Source: CAYWJT01 sp964458655 (lineage in GTDB: Bacteria > Acidobacteriota > Aminicenantia > Aminicenantales > Saccharicenantaceae). From it: 6,617 nt of DNA. This document shows positions 5,107 to 6,617 of the stretch, piece by piece; the first letter of the stretch is position 1; each line of letters begins with the position of its first letter. Location of the stretch: contig CAYWJT010000085.1 of NCBI GenBank assembly GCA_964458655.1, forward strand, positions 1-6,617, in the 5' to 3' direction. The position numbers and the translations under genes are program-made. The notes beneath the pieces were generated by a model that searched no databases, was not told where the DNA came from, and saw only the letters and a list, made by a program, of their open reading frames with translations.

Positions 5107-5785
5107 ATGCTGAAAACCCTTGTCGCCATCGTAGTGGATCTGGCCTCCAGCTTTGCCATCCGCTACGCCTGCCCGTTGGGCAACCTGATCCCCATGGAGA
5201 TTCACCCCCTTGTCGGTGAAATTCCTCTCTCCGGAGATCCCCATGACCGGCGTGGGTTGGGTGCGCCATACCTGGGAGCGCGAGGTGGCGGCCATGGGCA
5301 AGGCCGAAATTGAAGAGATGCTGGCTTCAGAAAAGGCCTCCTGCCCGGTCTTGAAGGAACCCCAGGTGATTTATGGCGAGCGGGAGACGGAACTCCTCCA
5401 TCTCATGGACCGGGAGCCTTTTGATCTGTATATCGAGGGGGCTCCTTTCCCCTTCCATGCGGCCAGCAGTTACAAACGTCTCCGCGCCAAATTCTACCAG
5501 CACCTCAGGTGTCCCTTGATTCTGGCTCAGGGGCGTCCGGGAGATTAACCGGGTGGTCCTCTGGTGCGCCGATCCCCCTCGGGGCCAGGGTCCTGGTGGA
5601 AAACCTGGGGCGACTCTGTGGACGAGATCTTGAAGGCCGTGGCGGTGGAGCGCTGCGACTTGCTGGTGCTGGGAGCCTATGGCCATCACCGGCCCAAATA
5701 TCTGGAAATCATCAGCGACGAAGCCCTGAACCTGGTGCGCCTGACCACCCGCCCGGTCCTGGTTTATCGCCATCCCCGGGAATAA
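5107..5785 (+). pseudogene. Two-domain universal-stress-protein-like gene, multiply frameshifted
   Basis: AAGGAG lies nine bases before ATG 5107. The first frame gives MLKTLVAIVVDLASSFAIRY and ACPLGNLIPMEIHPLVGEIPLSGDP. At a CCCC run (5239-5242) the reading shifts to TGVGWVRHTWEREVAAMGK onward, through YGERETELLHLMDREPFDLYIEGAP, to QGRPGD and TAA at 5546-5548. Sense then continues in other frames: REINRVVLWCADP (5538-5576), PLGARVLVENLGRL (from ~5575, at a CCCCC run), and DSVDEILKAVAVERC, LLVLGAYGHHRP, ISDEALNLVRL, PVLVYRHPRE, ending at TAA 5783-5785. The final part is the usual C-terminal strand-loop of a Usp domain, though its ATP-binding G-x9-G(S/T) motif is degenerate. I count four frame changes plus a probable internal deletion near 5611-5620. 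Tandem-Usp proteins typically bind nucleotides in the cytosol; this copy would make only short peptides unless some indels are sequencing errors. Confidence 0.78.
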
Positions 5786-5964
5786 AAGCCTGTAAGAGGA
5801 TATGTTCTGGCACTTGGCTTAAGACTTTGGGGTCTGAGACGTCGGGCTTTATCTCTCCACTTCCTGGAATTATGGCCCCAACCTCCTGAAGTGTCGGCAA
5901 TACTTTGACATCCAGATAGAATTTTGATGGCTCTTGATGAATCTTTTCCCCTTGCAATTTCCCC
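5786..5964. other. Gap before tRNA-Lys with an unassigned minus-strand open frame
   Basis: This stretch has lower GC than its neighbours. On the minus strand one frame stays open from the tRNA boundary (~5998) down through here and into the Usp relic, reading in part KIHQEPSKFYLDVKVLPTL, QEVGAIIPGSGEIKPDVS and SQVPEHILLQAFIPG. Its composition is protein-like, but there is no ATG (only TTG at 5957), it overlaps the antisense of the Usp relic, and I recognise no family. It may be a relic or chance. No clear tRNA promoter was found: TTGACA occurs at 5905-5910 but has no -10 box at normal spacing. Confidence 0.25.
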
Positions 5965-5984
5965 CCTGAGTCAGTAAACTCAGG
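5965..5984. promoter_or_regulatory. Perfect 7-bp dyad just upstream of tRNA-Lys
   Basis: CCTGAGT (5965-5971) and ACTCAGG (5978-5984) are exact inverted repeats separated by six bases, ending 14 bases before the mature tRNA 5' end. The site could be a protein-binding operator, a recombinase arm or core site, or a leader hairpin in the tRNA precursor. No matching dyad precedes the tRNA-like relic at 4244. Confidence 0.35.
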
Positions 5985-5998
5985 CGAATCATGAATAA

Positions 5999-6074
5999 GG
6001 GCCGTTAGCTCAATTGGTAGAGCAAGTGACTCTTAATCACTAGGTTCGGGGTTCGAGACCCTGACGGCCCACCA
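5999..6074 (+). tRNA. tRNA-Lys (anticodon CUU), CCA encoded
   Basis: A complete cloverleaf. The acceptor stem GGGCCGT pairs perfectly with ACGGCCC. The D arm is GCTC/GAGC with an 8-base loop (AATTGGTA). The anticodon stem AGTGA/TCACT has the loop CTCTTAA, so the anticodon is CTT and it reads the lysine codon AAG. The variable loop is AGGTT. The T arm is CGGGG/CCCTG (one G-T pair) with the loop TTCGAGA. Discriminator A6071 is followed by encoded CCA at 6072-6074. It is a likely attachment site for integrative elements, because an integrase remnant reads toward its 3' end. Confidence 0.97.
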
Positions 6075-6084
6075 AAGAAATCAA

Positions 6085-6120
6085 GGGGTTAGGTCATCGG
6101 CCGTGACCCCTCTTTTTGTT
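6085..6120 (+). terminator. Rho-independent terminator after tRNA-Lys
   Basis: GGTCA (6092-6096) pairs with TGACC (6104-6108) around a 7-base loop. The stem can extend through GGGG (6085-6088) against CCTC with a TTA bulge, and TTTTTGTT follows at 6113-6120. It sits ten bases beyond the tRNA CCA end, which indicates a single-tRNA transcript. Confidence 0.65.
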
Positions 6121-6145
6121 TGGCGCCCGTATTGGTTTCTATGCT

Positions 6146-6310
6146 TCAGATTTTTTGGACCGCCGCCCGCAAATCCTCCGCCGTGGTCGTTTTGTACCGC
6201 TTGAGCATGGACAGGCTCTTGTGCCCGGTGATCTTCTGGATGGTTGGTCCTGGCCCCCCCCGCTTGCCAGCCCGGGAAAAACCCCTTTTGATAAGGGCAA
6301 CCGGGTTCCC
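6146..6310 (-). pseudogene. Second tyrosine recombinase/integrase, extreme C-terminal fragment
   Basis: Between an in-frame TAA (6313-6311) and TGA (6148-6146) the minus strand ends with PTIQKITGHKSLSMLKRYKT, then TTAEDLRAAVQKI. This is the last ~34 residues (from about 6247) of a phage-type tyrosine recombinase, with the GHKS box II histidine and the catalytic Tyr in KRY. The upstream codons in this frame do not look like integrase and include the inverted-repeat element at 6276-6312, which seems to interrupt the gene. A phrase VKQAFH in another frame (6433-6450, minus) may be a further decayed piece, but HxxR cannot be found. It differs in sequence from the integrase at 4329-4598, so the two are not copies of one gene. 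Like that one, it reads toward the 3' end of its tRNA, here 72 bases away. Confidence 0.78.
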
Positions 6311-6312
6311 TT
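6276..6312. repeat. G/C-run hairpin element inside the integrase relic
   Basis: GGAAAAACCCCTTTT is followed by an imperfect palindrome, AAGGG-C-AACC against GGTT-CCCTT (6293-6312) with one bulged base. It recalls the C-run/TTTT elements at 3052 and 4211. Its position between two candidate integrase pieces suggests insertion into the dying gene. Confidence 0.35.
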
Positions 6313-6565
6313 AAAGGGTGAACATCTCCGTTCCTGGCGCTCCCCCCGCTGGCCTTGAACAACTCCACGCATTCACGACTCGGTGGCATCATGGGGCCCT
6401 CGTTGGTTTTTTGGCGTTTCGGGTCCCGGCGTATGAAAGGCTTGCTTCACGTCCCTCTGCCGCCCGCCGGGTTGAGTATCTCTCCCTGCCCCATGCCGGC
6501 GTGCAGGCTTTTTTACCCCAGGCTAAAGAGGCGCCGGGATTTCGCAAGGTGTGTGGGCAGGCTCC
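6313..6565. other. Stretch without a recognisable gene downstream of pstB
   Basis: I read all six frames. The only suggestive phrase is VKQAFH on the minus strand (6433-6450), possibly integrase debris. No phoU-like sequence is seen, although phoU often follows pstB. There is no clear terminator after pstB: AGCCTG occurs twice on the minus strand with an A-run between, but there is no stem with a T-tract. Confidence 0.4.
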
Positions 6566-6617
6566 TCAGCCGAAGCGGCCGGTGATGTAGTCTTCGGTTT
6601 GTTTCTGGACGGGTTTG
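6566..6617 (-). CDS. pstB: Phosphate ABC transporter ATP-binding protein PstB, C-terminal 16 residues
   Basis: The minus strand entering from the right edge reads KPVQKQTEDYITGRFG and then TGA at 6568-6566. The ending T-E-D-Y-I-T-G-R-F-G is the highly conserved C-terminus of PstB, the cytosolic ATPase that drives high-affinity phosphate uptake with PstS, PstC and PstA. Only the tail is in the window, so the Walker motifs and the rest of the operon cannot be checked. It appears to be the last gene of its transcript on this side, because no phoU or other open frame follows before the integrase debris. Confidence 0.85.
   Translation of the reverse strand, partial: KPVQKQTEDYITGRFG

Noticed and set aside
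4329..6310. One integrase gene split into two distant parts
   Set aside because: Both fragments contain their own GH(S/K)...RY box II and stop codon, so they are C-termini of two different recombinases.
1..6617. CRISPR array or defence island
   Set aside because: No regularly spaced direct repeats, Cas, restriction or toxin-antitoxin signatures were seen.

Overview
The window reads as chromosomal DNA from a GC-rich Gram-negative bacterium. The best guess is a deltaproteobacterium (Desulfobacterota; Syntrophobacter- or Desulfobacca-like). This rests on the style of the proteins, on degenerate sensor-kinase and universal-stress-protein fragments of a kind familiar from that group, and on scattered CCCCCTTTT/AAGGGGG hairpin elements. 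The taxonomy is inference; no database was consulted.

Left part (1-4014), intact housekeeping and accessory genes. A class II J-domain co-chaperone (CbpA/DnaJ-like, minus strand, cut by the window edge) has a perfect-consensus sigma70-type promoter. Facing away from it is a 96-residue protein with two membrane segments and a charged coiled-coil tail, somewhat like the magnetosome protein MamI. It converges on birA (biotin-protein ligase with repressor domain) at a shared GC-rich hairpin that contains the birA stop codon. Upstream of birA on the same strand are a small lipoprotein-like membrane protein and a UbiA-superfamily membrane protein that lacks the usual aspartate-rich active-site motifs.

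Right part (4015-6565), a gene graveyard around tRNA-Lys. Two tRNA-plus-integrase units lie in tandem. In the first, a tRNA-Lys-like sequence (UUU-type anticodon, no recognisable T arm) is followed by the C-terminal 89 codons of a tyrosine recombinase on the minus strand. In the second, an intact tRNA-Lys(CUU) with encoded CCA is followed by a terminator and then the last ~34 codons of a different tyrosine recombinase, also on the minus strand. Both recombinase remnants read toward the 3' end of their tRNA, the usual layout of an integrative element at its attachment site. Between the units lie a two-component pair collapsed into one relic (kinase N-terminus, then receiver C-terminus) and a two-domain universal-stress-like gene broken by several frameshifts. 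None of these looks functional as written.

Right edge. The last 16 codons and stop of pstB (phosphate ABC transporter ATPase) enter from the right on the minus strand. No phoU follows it here; the decayed integrase zone does.

I find no complete new defence or mobile system. The most unusual items are the paired tRNA-Lys/integrase relics, including a chimeric tRNA-like sequence, the UbiA homologue without catalytic aspartates, and the MamI-like small protein.
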